A stretch of DNA of 64,000 bases from NCBI GenBank assembly GCA_963978895.1, contig OZ022239.1, forward strand, positions 37,570,330 to 37,634,329, read 5' to 3'. How positions within the stretch are numbered: the first letter of the stretch is position 1; every line of letters starts with the position of its first letter. Position numbers and translations under genes: made by a program. This DNA comes from Erpobdella octoculata (lineage: Eukaryota > Annelida > Clitellata > Hirudinida > Erpobdellidae). Of the stretch, positions 1-12,332 are shown piece by piece. The notes beneath the pieces were generated by a model, which saw only the letters and a program-made list of their open reading frames with translations, did no database searches and had not been told where the DNA came from.

Positions 1-26
1 GGCTCGCAATTAGCGAGGCGGAGTTG

Positions 27-136
27 CATACATACATACATACATACATACATACATACATACATACATACATACATACATACATACATACATACATACA
101 TACCTACATACATACATACATACATACATACATACA
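27..136. repeat. (ATAC)n microsatellite
   Basis: Near-perfect CATA/TACA tetranucleotide array of about 27 copies with one interruption (tacctaca near position 103). It lies in the presumed intron upstream of the receptor-like exon at 301. Confidence 0.95.
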
Positions 137-300
137 GATATCGGAAATTATGTATATTGATAATGGTGCTCTAAACTAAAACTTCATCATATTGTTATTT
201 TAATATGTATTTGTTTTAGTATTATTTTGAAGGAAAACTTCATTGAAATATTATTTTAACAACACTATTTAGAAAATAACTTATATCTTTCTCTCACCAG

Positions 301-1170
301 TATACAGCTGAGCGAGAGAGACAACGACGTGAGCCTCGTCGTCCAAAAAAATGGAAACGTCGTGTGGGTCTCGCCTGTGGTTCATCATACAGTTTGCTCA
401 CTCGTTCCTTTCAGAGACGATCAGCCAAAAGCTTTTCATTGCCAATTAAAGTATGCTTTCATGTTTCCTGAATAATATTTGGACGATATAACTGCAAAAC
501 AGCTGGTTCGAGCCGCTCAATCGCTGAAGCGTCAGATGACTTCCGACGAGGAAATGCAAAAGGGTAGTCTAAAAAAACTGTTTACACATTTTGAAAACAG
601 TTGTTAGTTCAATGAAACTTATCTTTGACATTTGGCAAAAACCAAAATTAATTTAGGTGAAAAAATTGTACTCTGTCTTCAAGTAGGATGCAAGTCTATT
701 TCGGACTCTGACCTGCCAAAAGTTCCAACTTTTAAGACAAACTTTTAATAACTTTAAAAGAAACAAGTCAAGGTTTTTTTAAAAGTTTGTTTAATAATTT
801 CGAAGTCTATTTCGGACTCTAACCTGCCAAAAGTTTCAACTTTTAGGACAAAACTAAAAAAAAAACTTTAAAACAATCATGTGGAAGTTTTTTTTAAAGT
901 TTTTTTAATAATTTCATGGATCATCTTTAATTAAAACTTTAGTGCTTCAAGACAACGTTCAACTTTTGTAGGTTTGGTTCTTGGGTTTATAACGCTGATG
1001 AGGTAAACATAACCTATAGCACGAATACTGACTATTCAACGTACTACAATACTAACTGCGCATTCATGTCAAACATCACGTCAAGAAGGAATGTTATGAC
1101 ATATTCCTGCTGTCCAGAACCCTACATGGATATTATGGTCAACTTCATCGTTGAAGACAACCCAAACTGA
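301..1170 (+). CDS. Cys-loop receptor ligand-binding domain / acetylcholine-binding-protein-like, last two exons
   Basis: Two exons are visible: 301-450 (acceptor ctctcaccag, donor gtatgc at 451) and 972-1170 (acceptor ttttgtag), separated by a 521 bp intron. Joining after the second base of a codon gives HCQLKFGSWVYN, the nicotinic-receptor signature of Cys-loop end plus loop B tryptophan. The first exon carries NGNVVWVSP and the first Cys of the loop. The second carries the loop C motif TYSCCPEPYMD with the vicinal cysteines and flanking tyrosines that bind acetylcholine. The frame ends at TGA 1168-1170, about 20 residues after loop C and before any transmembrane helix, as in soluble acetylcholine-binding proteins. 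The loop between the two Cys holds 14 residues instead of the usual 13, and the FPFD motif is altered. The 5' exons lie outside the window. An alternative is a receptor gene whose membrane part is lost or joined by another splice. The family call is firm; the secreted form is inferred. Confidence 0.82.
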
Positions 1171-1222
1171 AAAAATTAATTCCGATATTGCGATCCCTAT
1201 AAGAAGACTGTTGTTGTACTTC

Positions 1223-2932
<1,710 letters not shown>

Positions 2933-3324
2933 CCATCGGTAGTTCAGTGGTAGAATGCTAGCCTGCATTGTTGGGAATGATTTAAATCAAACGATTTACA
3001 AATCACGATTTAAATCACTTTGTGTGATTTTTGAGTTTGATTTAAATAAAAAAAATATACTGATTTGTGACTCTGATTTAAATCACATGTTGAGCGATTT
3101 TGATTTAAAATCACAAATCATTATCTAAAATCGATATTTCGTTTACTTATTTAATTATGTTAATACTTTTGATATTTTATACTTTTTGATAATACGTTTG
3201 GTATTTTATGTTAATGTTTGTAAACAAAGTGGCTGAATCCAGTAGTATTTTGCAGTTGCCAGCAGTTTTAGATGGCTAGTAGCCTGCCACGCGGGCGGCC
3301 CGGGTTCGACTCCCTGCCGATGCA
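2933..3324 (+). pseudogene. tRNA-Gly (GCC)-like gene split by an insertion
   Basis: Positions 2933-2966 read as the 5' half of a glycine tRNA (CATCGGTAGTTCAGTGGTAG, A box). Positions 3280-3324 give the 3' half, with anticodon loop CUGCCAC, B box GGTTCGACTCC and an acceptor end matching CATCGG. Removing 313 bp between two copies of TAGCCTGC (2959-2966 and 3280-3287) restores the cloverleaf order. The first acceptor pair (C/C) and one anticodon-stem pair (A/G) are mismatched, so it was probably a decayed gene or tRNA-derived SINE head. It cannot make a tRNA as it stands. Confidence 0.72.
2967..3279. mobile_element. insertion in the tRNA, possibly hAT-like MITE, flanked by 8 bp duplication
   Basis: The insert starts attgttgggaatgattt and is rich in repeated GATTTAAATCA palindromic blocks. 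The direct repeat TAGCCTGC on both sides is 8 bp, the target-duplication length of hAT transposons. The left end resembles the CAGTGTTGGGGA terminus of the hAT element at 53436. The right end shows no matching inverted repeat, so the class is uncertain. Confidence 0.45.
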
Positions 3325-5570
3325 GATTTTACAAAGTTGTTATGGATAGAGGTGTTCGCGGGGACCATTTTTCGTCTCTATTCATTCCTTATCCCTAACC
3401 ATCCCCGTAAGTCCTTCTCTATCTGCATCCTTCCCCGCACTGTTTCGTTCCTATTTTTTAGTCAATCATGCAATAGTTAATATCTTTCAGTGTTATTTCA
3501 TCCGTATTACAAATAAGTTTGATGTATAAAATTACAATATCACTGAAAAAAGATTGACTAAATATTTATTATTTCATTGATGAATAAATAAAATGATATT
3601 AACTTAGTTGGGTTCTACGATTATTAACAAAATCTACCCGTGGATAATTTTTTTAACTGAGCAGTGGCGTTGCGTACGCGGTAAAATAGTTTGACAATCT
3701 ATCACTATAGGAGAATGAAATATTTTTGATATACCTAAACAACAAAGAATTAGATAGAAATGATTAAAAACTCATTCAAAATAATTTATTAAAAGAATGT
3801 TTTGAAAAATTTTAAACTAGCAGGAGTTTTAATTAAAACTATAGAGTTTAACAAGTACATATTTTTGAACATTTATTAGCGCTTTTAACATTTTCCGCTC
3901 ATTCCTTAAAAATTACTTTTAAAATGTGTAACTGCTCAAGATTTAATATTATTACACGCTATACAAACTCTAAATATTTAGAGATTTTTAAAATACCTAT
4001 GTTAAATCCGTTTCTATTGCTTTAATTTTAAATTTTATTTCGCTAAATGGTAGAAAGCCTTTTAACTTGCAAAACCAGAACGTGAATAATTATAAGTTAG
4101 TTTTAATTAAAGAGATATAGCAAAAACAGTTCATTCTTCCTAAAGTGAAAAATAACCAAATGTTTTTGGAAACGGCAAAATTTAGAAACTAAAATTTAAG
4201 TTTTCTGTTCATGTCATCAACTTCTTTAAAAAGAAAAGTTGATTGGATTTTAAATTTATTGGAGAAGAAGTTTTGATTTGGCTTTCTTGACCCCCGGTCA
4301 TCGACTTTTCTTGAAGAAAATTTACTTTATCATGTCTACATCTAAATGGGGGCGGCAATTTGGCTTGCCACGACACCGGGCGGCTGAAACTCACGCTACG
4401 CCATAGTAGCTCAGCTAGTTGCAAGTAATTAGAATATTTCTTGCCACTTGAGAAAATGTTTGAAATTTACTAGCCCTCTTTGCTCCAAAATTTGCAATGA
4501 AAAATTGTACATCCGCTTTTTTGCGAAATAGTTATCAAACTAATAAAATATTTACAGAAAATGTACAAATGCGAGCGGCACGTCATCTTGAATGGATTTA
4601 AAAGATTTCCAAGACAGCACTCTCTTCCATTATAACTTTGTTAGATTCGTAAATTTACTAAAGTTAAATTTCGGATTTTCAATATTTAAAAAAAATAAAT
4701 TAAAGACTTCGGAAATCGGAAATCTACAAAAGGGAACCAACGACGTCGGAAATGCTAGCGATACAGTAGCAACGCATAGCAAAGAATAAGAAATATTAAC
4801 AAAGAACATGCAGTACTTGCTAACATTTTCGGCTATATGATATCCAAAGAAAAACAAATTTTCCTGAGAATAAATGATTTTATTTCTGCGAAAACACCGT
4901 CAAAACTCATTCCCATCTCCGCGGTAACCACACAGCGTTTGTTTTGATCTCCGCGGTATTCTTTCAATTTAATTCACATTATTGCGTTGTTCCCGAAGCA
5001 CTCGTCTCCATTTCTGCGAAATTACAGCAAATTCCGAGGTATTACCACTGTTCCCATCCCATTACCATGCACACCTCTAGTCAAAGCCAACGCGTGGTTA
5101 TCTTCTAAGCTATTAATTTGGTTACGCAAGTCAACAATATTAATGCATATACGCAACTTGTTTTCACAAGTCGACACTGTAAATTTGCATTTCCTACAGT
5201 CATGTCTGTTTCAGAAAAAAAAAATTTTTTTATGCCGGAATAGTAAAGAATACGTGCCTCGGGAATTAGTTTGAAGCGTTTTAATTTATATTTCCTTTAA
5301 CGAAGTAATTCCTAGACCACATTACCCAAATTATTTGTTCATGCCATTCTTGAGCCTCAAAGAAAAATTTAATTTAAATTTGAATAATTGAAATGTTGAA
5401 CATTTAATAAAAAAACCAAAACCACATCCCCTTCTCTTTGTGATTGATAGTAGTTTGTTTGAGTTTAGAAATAACTATAAGAAAAGCTCACCAAAAACGA
5501 TAATGAATGACTTTTCTGAAAAGTTCATAAAGGAACAGAAGAATCTCTTATGACCACAATTAATGGATCT
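3325..5570. other. non-coding stretch with possible MITE ends
   Basis: No exon or transposon ORF recognised. A motif tagaggtgttcgcgggga near 3346 and its inverted counterpart ccatgcacacctctag near 5065 resemble termini of the cattcacgcctctag type also seen near 11250. Without a target duplication I cannot define an element. Confidence 0.35.
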
Positions 5571-5642
5571 TCCCTAGTAGTCTAGTGGTTAAGTATCGGC
5601 GCTCTCACCGCCGCAACCGCTGTTCGATTCTCCGCCAGGGAG
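5571..5642 (+). pseudogene. tRNA-Glu (CTC)-like sequence
   Basis: The sequence follows tRNA-Glu: TCCCTAG acceptor strand, TAGTCTAGTGGTTA D-arm/A box, a perfect anticodon stem CGGCG-CTCTCAC-CGCCG with anticodon CTC, B box GTTCGATTC, and a closing CCAGGGA. The acceptor stem has one mismatch and the T stem two, which suggests a pseudogene or SINE-derived copy. No T-run terminator follows immediately. Confidence 0.6.
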
Positions 5643-5790
5643 AAAATTAGTTTTTGCTTATTTTTACTTATACTTTTTCTTTGGCCAGTAATAGTGATTT
5701 AAGCTTATTTTTGGAAACTTGTTTTTGAAAATAAAGCTTTCTTTCAAGGCATACTTGTTTTCTTGCAGGCCAGTTGATAAACTGTAAGTG

Positions 5791-5980
5791 TAACCTGCGA
5801 AGGAGTCGATTATCCTGCGAAGGAGTCGATTATCCTGCGAAGGAGTCGATTATCCTGCGAAGGAGTCGATTATCCTGCGAAGAAGTCGATAATCCTGCGA
5901 AGGAGTCGATTATCCTGCGAAGGAGTCGATTATCCTGCAAAGGAGTCGATTATCCTGCAAAGGAGTCAATTATCCTGCCA
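5791..5980. repeat. 20-bp minisatellite, about 9.5 copies
   Basis: Tandem unit aggagtcgattatcctgcga, nearly perfect, with point changes only towards the right end. A single core (gcgaaggagtcgatg) recurs near 17707. Confidence 0.97.
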
Positions 5981-7009
5981 TTCGTTTAACCAGCGCACGC
6001 TATGCTGTGCATGACAACAAAACGCATCCGCATGGGTCGATATAGGTATATTAACCGAAGTTAACATTGTCTCTGGTCTATTTAAAGATGGCTTCTTTTT
6101 CATTTGGTGGTGTTTTCATATAGACTGTATGCTAAGTACTACTATATCAGCATAATTGCAGTATTATTATCTTAAATTAATTCTTCCTGATGATAGATTT
6201 TTTTCAAATTTTGCATACATGCTCAAAATAGAAGACAATGCAATATTCAATTATTAGTTTTACAATAAGTCAATTAATTTAGTTAATTTTAATTAATTTC
6301 GTTTTTATAAAATTGATTGCAAAATTTGTGTTTTAATTACATATAAAAGCATTGGGTTTTAAAAATTCGTTTTTAATTTACTTGTTTAATTTTCTATTCA
6401 AATATATTAAAAATATTAAAATGCCACAACTTTGAATTTTCTATGTAAAATGCAGGCAAAGTTGGCTACCGTTGCTAACTTCAGCGACGTGACATATTTT
6501 CAGTTGTTTTCTTGCCTACATCTTTATGATTGCACAAATCCTCATAGTTATCAAGTCTAACTCTTTTAGATGGAAAATCTTCCTTTGTTATCGACCAGAT
6601 TTTTTAAGTTTTTATTGAACTTTAGAAAATAGAGAAACTGAGAAAAATATTATCGGCATCCTGGCCGCCGCTTATTTACAACAACTTAAACGAGCTTTTC
6701 GGAAAAACCGCAGAAATGGCAGAGCTTATAACAATAAGCCATGGTCGCTTAGTAATTTATTAGTAATGTAACTGGGAAAAATGTTTTTTATAAAGTTTTG
6801 ATTTAGCCAAAAAAACTTGTAAAACAACAATTTTTTCTGAATGCCTGATTTTTTTGCCACATATAAATAGATTTATTTCTGCCTTGCAATGATATACCTA
6901 TTCACTCATTTTCCTGCAACATCACATCACATAAAAATCAACATCTCTGTAAAAGTTTGGATCTAATAATAGTTCACAATCTTTGTTGTTTCATCTGCCG
7001 TCGTAAATA
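5981..7009. other. AT-rich stretch with nothing recognised
   Basis: I found no exon, RNA gene or transposon signature between the minisatellite and the Gypsy element. Confidence 0.4.
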
Positions 7010-7029
7010 TCTCACCAAACCTTCAAGCA

Positions 7030-9775
7030 ACTATGGAATAACTCCGGTCCACTTATTAGGAAAGTAACAAACTTACCATTAACGGATTTTCAAGCACGAG
7101 TAATTCCGCTTAAGGGCTACCGTGATGTAGATGTAGCGTACAAACAACGAAGAGCCAAGTTATAACTCATCATAACAAAAGAGCATAGAGCAAGTCTGCT
7201 TGGATATGATTGGTTCCCCAGCTTAGGATTTGAAATATCAGGAATAAATCAGCTCCAAGAAACATCAATTTCTCAGTTAATCAATGAATTCAGTGATGTA
7301 TTTTCAGAAACTTTAGGAACGTACAAGGGACCACCTGTCTCTCTACCAGTGGATTCAAACGCGACTCTACTTCGTTTCAAAGCCAGAAACGTTCCGTTAG
7401 CAATGCGTGCTAAAATAGAAGACGAAATTGGTCGCCATACAAAAGAAGGTATTTTGGAGCCAATCAACAATCCAAGATAGTCAACACTTGTGGTGCCATT
7501 AATTAAATCGACAGGCGACATACGACTGTGTGGTGATTATAAGGTCACAGTTAATGGAGCTCTACCAGAGTACCCATACCCGATTCCTTCTGTGCAACAC
7601 CTGCTTTCCACGTTAGTGGGTGGAAACTATTTTGCAAAATTAGATATGGCCCAAGCTTATCTACAACTTCCTGTTACTGAAGAATCAGCTGAAGCGCAGA
7701 CGATCATCACACATCGAGGTGCTTTCAAGGTGAAGAGACTTCAGTTCGGCATAAGTGTTGCACCTGGCATTGACGCATCTGGTCTACACCCATCACAAAA
7801 AAAGTTGGCCGCAATTCAAGACGCTAAGATTTCTGAAAATAAAACAGAATTGCAAGCTTTTTTGGGACTGCTAAATTTTTACAATAGTTTCTTGAAATAA
7901 AAAACCGACGTTGCTGAGCCCCTGCATCGACTTCTAGACAATTAAGGGTTCTACATGGAAATGGACAAAACTCCACGACAAGTGCTTCCAATCAGTGAAG
8001 AAACTGCTGACTTCCGACAGTGTTCTTCATCCATTCGATCCCAAGTTACCCAATACGTTGACTTGTGATGCATCTCCTTTTAGTGTTGGGGCAGTTCTCA
8101 GCTAAACGTCAAATGAAGGGAAAAATTACCGATTGCCTTCGCGTCAAGAACTCTTACTTCAACCGAACGTAACTACGCTCAGATCGACAAGGAAGCACTT
8201 GCAGAAGTATTTGGAGTTAAAAAGTTTCATCATTTCTTGTATGGAAGAAAATTTTTGCTTGTAACAGACAATAAACCGTTGTTGGTACTGTTCACTCACA
8301 ACAAGCCCACACCAGATATTATTTTTCCGAGAATGATAAGATGGTCAGTTATCCTTAGTGCCTACGATTTCAAATTAATCCACAAGCCAGGAAAAATCAT
8401 TTCAAATGCTGATGCACTAAGCCATTTGTCATGTTCTCCATCAAAGGCTTATGAGTCAGATCCTGTAGATGTCTTCTTCTTAGATGATCTCCCATTACCA
8501 CCCTTGATAGCTTCAGAAGTGGCACAACTCACACGACGAGATCCTGAGCTATCCAGAGTCTTCAATTGATTGGGAGGAAAGGGGATGGCCACAGAAACCA
8601 AAAGCACAGTTCCATCTTTACTCAGTGAAGCAGAATGAGTTTTCTATACACAAGCACTGCTTACTCTGGGGCAGTAGGGTGGTAATACCAGCAAAGGGAC
8701 GTAAACGTGTGCTTGACGAACTCCATATCGCTCACCCAGGCATAGTACGAATGAAAAGTTTAGCACGTTCTTATGTGTGGTGGCCTGGCATAGATAAGGA
8801 CATTGAAAACTTTGTTTTTACATGTGAAACCTGCCAGATACATCAACACGCACCACTGCACGCTCCCACTCATCCATGGGAAATTTCTAGACAACCGTGG
8901 TCTAGAGTCCACATCGATTTTGCCGGACCTTTCCAAGACCAAAATTTTCTTATTATTGTGGACGCTTACTCCAAATGGATTGATATTGCACACATGAAAA
9001 CAACAACAGCTGAAAATACTATAACAGTTCTCCGAGGGGTGTTTGCCACGCATGGACTGCTAGACTCCATTGTGTCCGACAACGGACCACAATTCACGTC
9101 CAATGAATTCCAAGAGTTCTGCAAAAGAAACCTAATACAATCCATATTAGTATCTCACTACCATGCTGCTAGCAACGGCCAAGCTGAGAGGACAGTCCAG
9201 ACGACAAAGAACAGCCTAAAAAAGATCATCACAGCAAATTGGCATCACAGATTGTCAATTTCTTGCTAATTGTGCACATTACTCCATCAACAGCAACAGG
9301 TTCAAGCCTAGCAGAATTACTCATGGACAGAAGACTCAGAACATGTCTTGATCATTTGCATCCTGACCTCTGCAGAGACAAACAGTTGCAACAGGACAAG
9401 AAGATAGCAGAAATCGGAACTGACAAAATAAGACAATTTCAGCCAAATGACCCTGCCTTTATCAGAAGTTATGGCCCAAGATCTGAATAGATTCCTTCAA
9501 CCATAGAAGAGCCGACATGACCAGTCTCATACACAGCGAAAGCTCCAGAGGGTAAGCAAACGAGACGACATGTAGATCTGATCCGGATGTGCACTGTACA
9601 GCACCAGGAAAATTCATCAGATGTTCAACCTGAGGTAGCCATACCAAAGGAACCAGATGATATTCCAGCAGCAGTCGCAGATGTTCCACATGAGGCGAAC
9701 CTACCAAAAGAACGAGAGGTTCGACCGAGGCGAATCATCAAGCCTCCTTCCTATTTAAAGGATTATGAACACTAG
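7030..9775 (+). pseudogene. Gypsy pol pseudogene (RT, RNase H, integrase)
   Basis: The RT start region reads LCGDYKVTVNGALPEYPYP and AKLDMAQAYLQLPV (motif A, with its first catalytic Asp). At about 7770 the frame jumps from QFGISVAPG straight to IDASGLHPS, so the segment with the YxDD box is missing and the RT is dead. RNase H follows (LTCDASPFSVGAVL, then TDNKPLLVLF and HKPGKIISNADALS). Integrase shows CETCQ of the zinc finger and the catalytic triad context HIDFAG, SDNGPQF and NGQAERTVQ. A frameshift near 9240 moves the C-terminus to another frame (TGSSLAELLMDRRLRT). Stops occur at about 7480, 7900 and 8100. Confidence 0.9.
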
Positions 9776-9788
9776 GGGGGAGGAATAT
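9773..9788 (+). promoter_or_regulatory. polypurine tract of the Gypsy element
   Basis: ggggggaggaata directly precedes the TGTATTCAACC start of the LTR and follows the pol stop codon, as expected for the plus-strand primer. Confidence 0.6.
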
Positions 9789-9790
9789 TA

Positions 9791-9973
9791 TGTATTCAAC
9801 CATAGATAACATTTCTGTTATCTATTCAACTCCAGATAACATATCTTTGTTACTTATCATCTTTGTCCGTTTTTAAGAAACTTCAAAGACTGTCTATTTT
9901 TGTTAAACCATTACAATAAAACTTGTGTTAGCTTAAAGCAATTATCTACATTTGTGTATCGTTACTAACAACA
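9791..9973 (+). repeat. 3' LTR of the Gypsy element
   Basis: Begins TGTATTCAACC after the polypurine tract, contains AATAAA (9915-9920) and ends near ACTAACAACA. The exact end cannot be fixed because the 5' LTR is missing. Confidence 0.6.
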
Positions 9974-10063
9974 CAAAATGGGTGGTAACGAATATCAAGG
10001 TTCAAATTAGATTAATAAATCCAGCATCTTCAACTATTTGAAAAAGCAGCATATCGACGCAAA

Positions 10064-10390
10064 TCATCTCCGCAAGTTTGTTAGTGATTGCAAAACGCCG
10101 CGGATGATTAACTTTAAACAATTTAACTTTCTACACAAAAAATCCATGGTGGGTTGTTTTTTGTTCGAACTTGGTGACATGTTTGCTTCCTCTTCGCGTT
10201 TTCGTTTTTTAATTTGCTCTTGCCCTGCTCCATATTCTTTGAATTGCACTGGAAACTTTGTCCGCAGATGAGTTATCATTGACTTTGTGCCATATGTTCG
10301 CGCATTTTTTCCACCACGCGTTATTTTGTCATGACATATCAAGCAGTTTGCTTGTTTTTGTTGAAGGCATCCACAATATAAAAGTCCAAA
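10064..10390 (-). pseudogene. BED-type zinc finger fragment (hAT/ZBED transposase N-terminus)
   Basis: The minus strand reads CLICHDKITRGGK followed by SMITHLRTKFP and a basic KKRKREEE stretch. That is the C-x2-C ... H-x4-[H] layout of a BED finger; the last expected His of HLRTKHP is Phe here. No DDE or dimerisation domain follows, so only the DNA-binding N-terminus survives. Confidence 0.7.
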
Positions 10391-11340
10391 ACATTACTAG
10401 ATTTCTGAGACATTTTTAGTGTGAACTTTGGTGTAAAGTTTGAAGTTAATAATAGGGCAATATTTCTATAATTCCAATTATGGTTTTAAATTCATTTATA
10501 TAACACAAAACAGAGACACACATATATATTAAAATATATATTTAATATTCTGAATTGCAGAGTCCGAGTAGCCGATACGAGTTTCGGTCCATCCCTAATC
10601 AGCATGCTTCTAAATTGACGATGCCTTGTGGAATTTGCCCGAATATAATTTACAATACTTATAACCTTTTGCAAAGTATAGTTTAAAATGGCAGATTTTG
10701 CGCAAAGATTTTGCTGATATGAAATACAATGAAATCATCTGCCATCTTTATTGTAAGCCAAAAACCGATTTTTAAAACCACTTATTAAAAAAGTTGTGTT
10801 TAGTGCACTCCTACCAATTGCTTTCATTAATGACAATGAGTGAATTTTGTAAAAATAACTATAGACCAACAAACTAAATGTTTAAATATATAGGTATTAC
10901 TATTTACATCAGAGGCCGCACTGGTTGGCCCAGGAGGCCGCAGGTTCCTCACCCCTGGCCTATAGGGTAAAATGACAAACAAACAAAAATTATTAGTTCA
11001 ATGCGTCCTTTACGAGGAACGATGAATTGTAAGGTGGCTTTCATGAACAAAAAGGTTCCACACCCCTGGTTTATACAGCTAATTATATCCTGAATTTTTT
11101 TCAAATGGGAGTTTTTCAAATTTCCATTACCCTGATTCCCATGCCCATAGCAACAATTCCCACTCCCAAGGAATGTCCCTAAAATTTTAAGTGAGTATTC
11201 CTATTCCCGTAGGATTTCCATAGGATCCGACGGTAATGGGATCCCATTCACGCCTCTAGTAACGCCTATTATTGAAAAATACCCCGCCTAGCTTATGTCC
11301 GAGCAAATAAATTATATCTGTGCTCGTGGCCTTTCGGTCC
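10391..11340. other. non-coding stretch with hAT-like terminal motifs
   Basis: No exon recognised. Repeated motifs ggttcctcacccctgg (about 10947) and ggttccacacccctgg (about 11055) resemble hAT termini, and cattcacgcctctag (about 11250) matches the motif near 5065. Confidence 0.35.
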
Positions 11341-11394
11341 AGCTACGGGGTCTGTTATTATTATTATCCCAAATATTTACATGCTTTTCAAAAT

Positions 11395-11965
11395 GTTCCC
11401 AATGTTGTGTATATGTTCACGTGTCCTTACAAACACGACCATCCAGCAACATATATAGGACATACTCGCACAACTCTTCTTCGATGATTAGCAATGAACA
11501 CACAGGGTGGAAGCCTCTTTGCTCATCTTAAGCGGCCTCTGATGTTCACCATCAAAAACCTAATAAAAAACTGTTTGGTGATAACACTGAAGTTATTCTT
11601 TCTGATACAGACCCTAACTGATTGAAGATCAAAAAAGCTTTATTGATCTTGAGACACTGCTCCACAATCAATGTTCAGGATAATTGTTTTAATTGAACTT
11701 TACTGTTACAATATGGACGCGGTCAGACTGATCATATTGGGTCAGATAACACCACGTACAATTTTAACAAACAAACCATCTCTTCCGATAACATGGGTGG
11801 CAGCTCGACGACAAATTTACCTGCTTTTGTGACGTGTCATCGGCCTACCAGTGATGTACCAAACAATACTCGTGATGGATCCGTAGACTCTCATGCCTCG
11901 GATCTACAACTTACAAAAGTCAGTTGTTGTATCTCTCGTGGTGACAGACCCATCATCTTCTCTAC
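11395..11965 (+). pseudogene. Penelope-like element fragment: GIY-YIG endonuclease and tail
   Basis: The frame from about 11395 reads VYMFTCPYKHDH, then TYIGHTRTTLLR, a TGA in place of Arg, and LAMNTQGGSLFAHL. This is the YIG-containing endonuclease of Penelope-like elements (compare 38691 and 31311). After a frame change, RSKKALLILRH-type sequence and a polar Ser/Thr/Asn-rich tail follow to 11965. The reverse-transcriptase part is absent. Confidence 0.75.
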
Positions 11966-11984
11966 AACTGAAAACTAATCTGGT

Positions 11985-12332
11985 GTGGATGATCAAGTCT
12001 TCATGATGGTTCTAGATGGCACAGAATTGTCCTTCGTTTCTTGCGTCTCTGTCGGCCATGACCGTGTATTACCTGAATCTTATTTGCTGAGTGCTGGCGA
12101 CCAAAGGCGCCAAACTTCCGTTTATGTTTTTGGATCGCGCGGTTGGCTTGCTTCCGGAAGAGAAATCGATCTTCATGAAATGGCCGGCTTTGCTTCACCT
12201 CGGGACGCTACTCATGGAGATGGCCAAACGCCGTGTCCCGTCTTCGGTCGATGGTGCTGTAGGCACTTTTGGAGAAAGCAATCTTCTATCGTTGTCTCTC
12301 GGCAATGCTCGGCGATGAAGACAATATTTTGA
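11985..12332 (+). other. unrecognised open frame, 115 codons
   Basis: ATG-started frame downstream of the Penelope tail, more GC-rich than its surroundings. I recognise no domain, and open frames also exist on the other strand (12001-12198). It may be the 3' part of the Penelope copy or an unrelated fragment; coding status is doubtful. Confidence 0.2.

Larger units (their letters stand above)
7010..9973 (+). mobile_element. Ty3/Gypsy LTR retrotransposon, 5'-truncated and decayed, with 3' LTR
   Basis: The order is the pol segment before RT, partial RT, RNase H, integrase, a short proline-rich tail, a polypurine tract and the 3' LTR. gag, protease and the 5' LTR are absent. Stops and frameshifts occur throughout, and the polymerase core is deleted (see the pol entry). 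The remnant interrupts no visible exon. Confidence 0.9.

Noticed and set aside
3346..5080. A 1.7 kb transposon with AGAGGTGT termini
   Set aside because: The inverted end motifs are short and the 8 bp flanks (left gttatgga, right gtcaaagc) do not match.
5774..5989. Repeat protein with LRRSRLSCEE units
   Set aside because: It is the 20-bp minisatellite read in one frame; the period shifts frame with every unit and no flanking exon supports it.
9974..10030. Primer-binding site after the LTR (gggtggtaacgaa), suggesting a tandem Gypsy copy
   Set aside because: The following sequence shows no gag or leader of the element, so the match is too short to trust.
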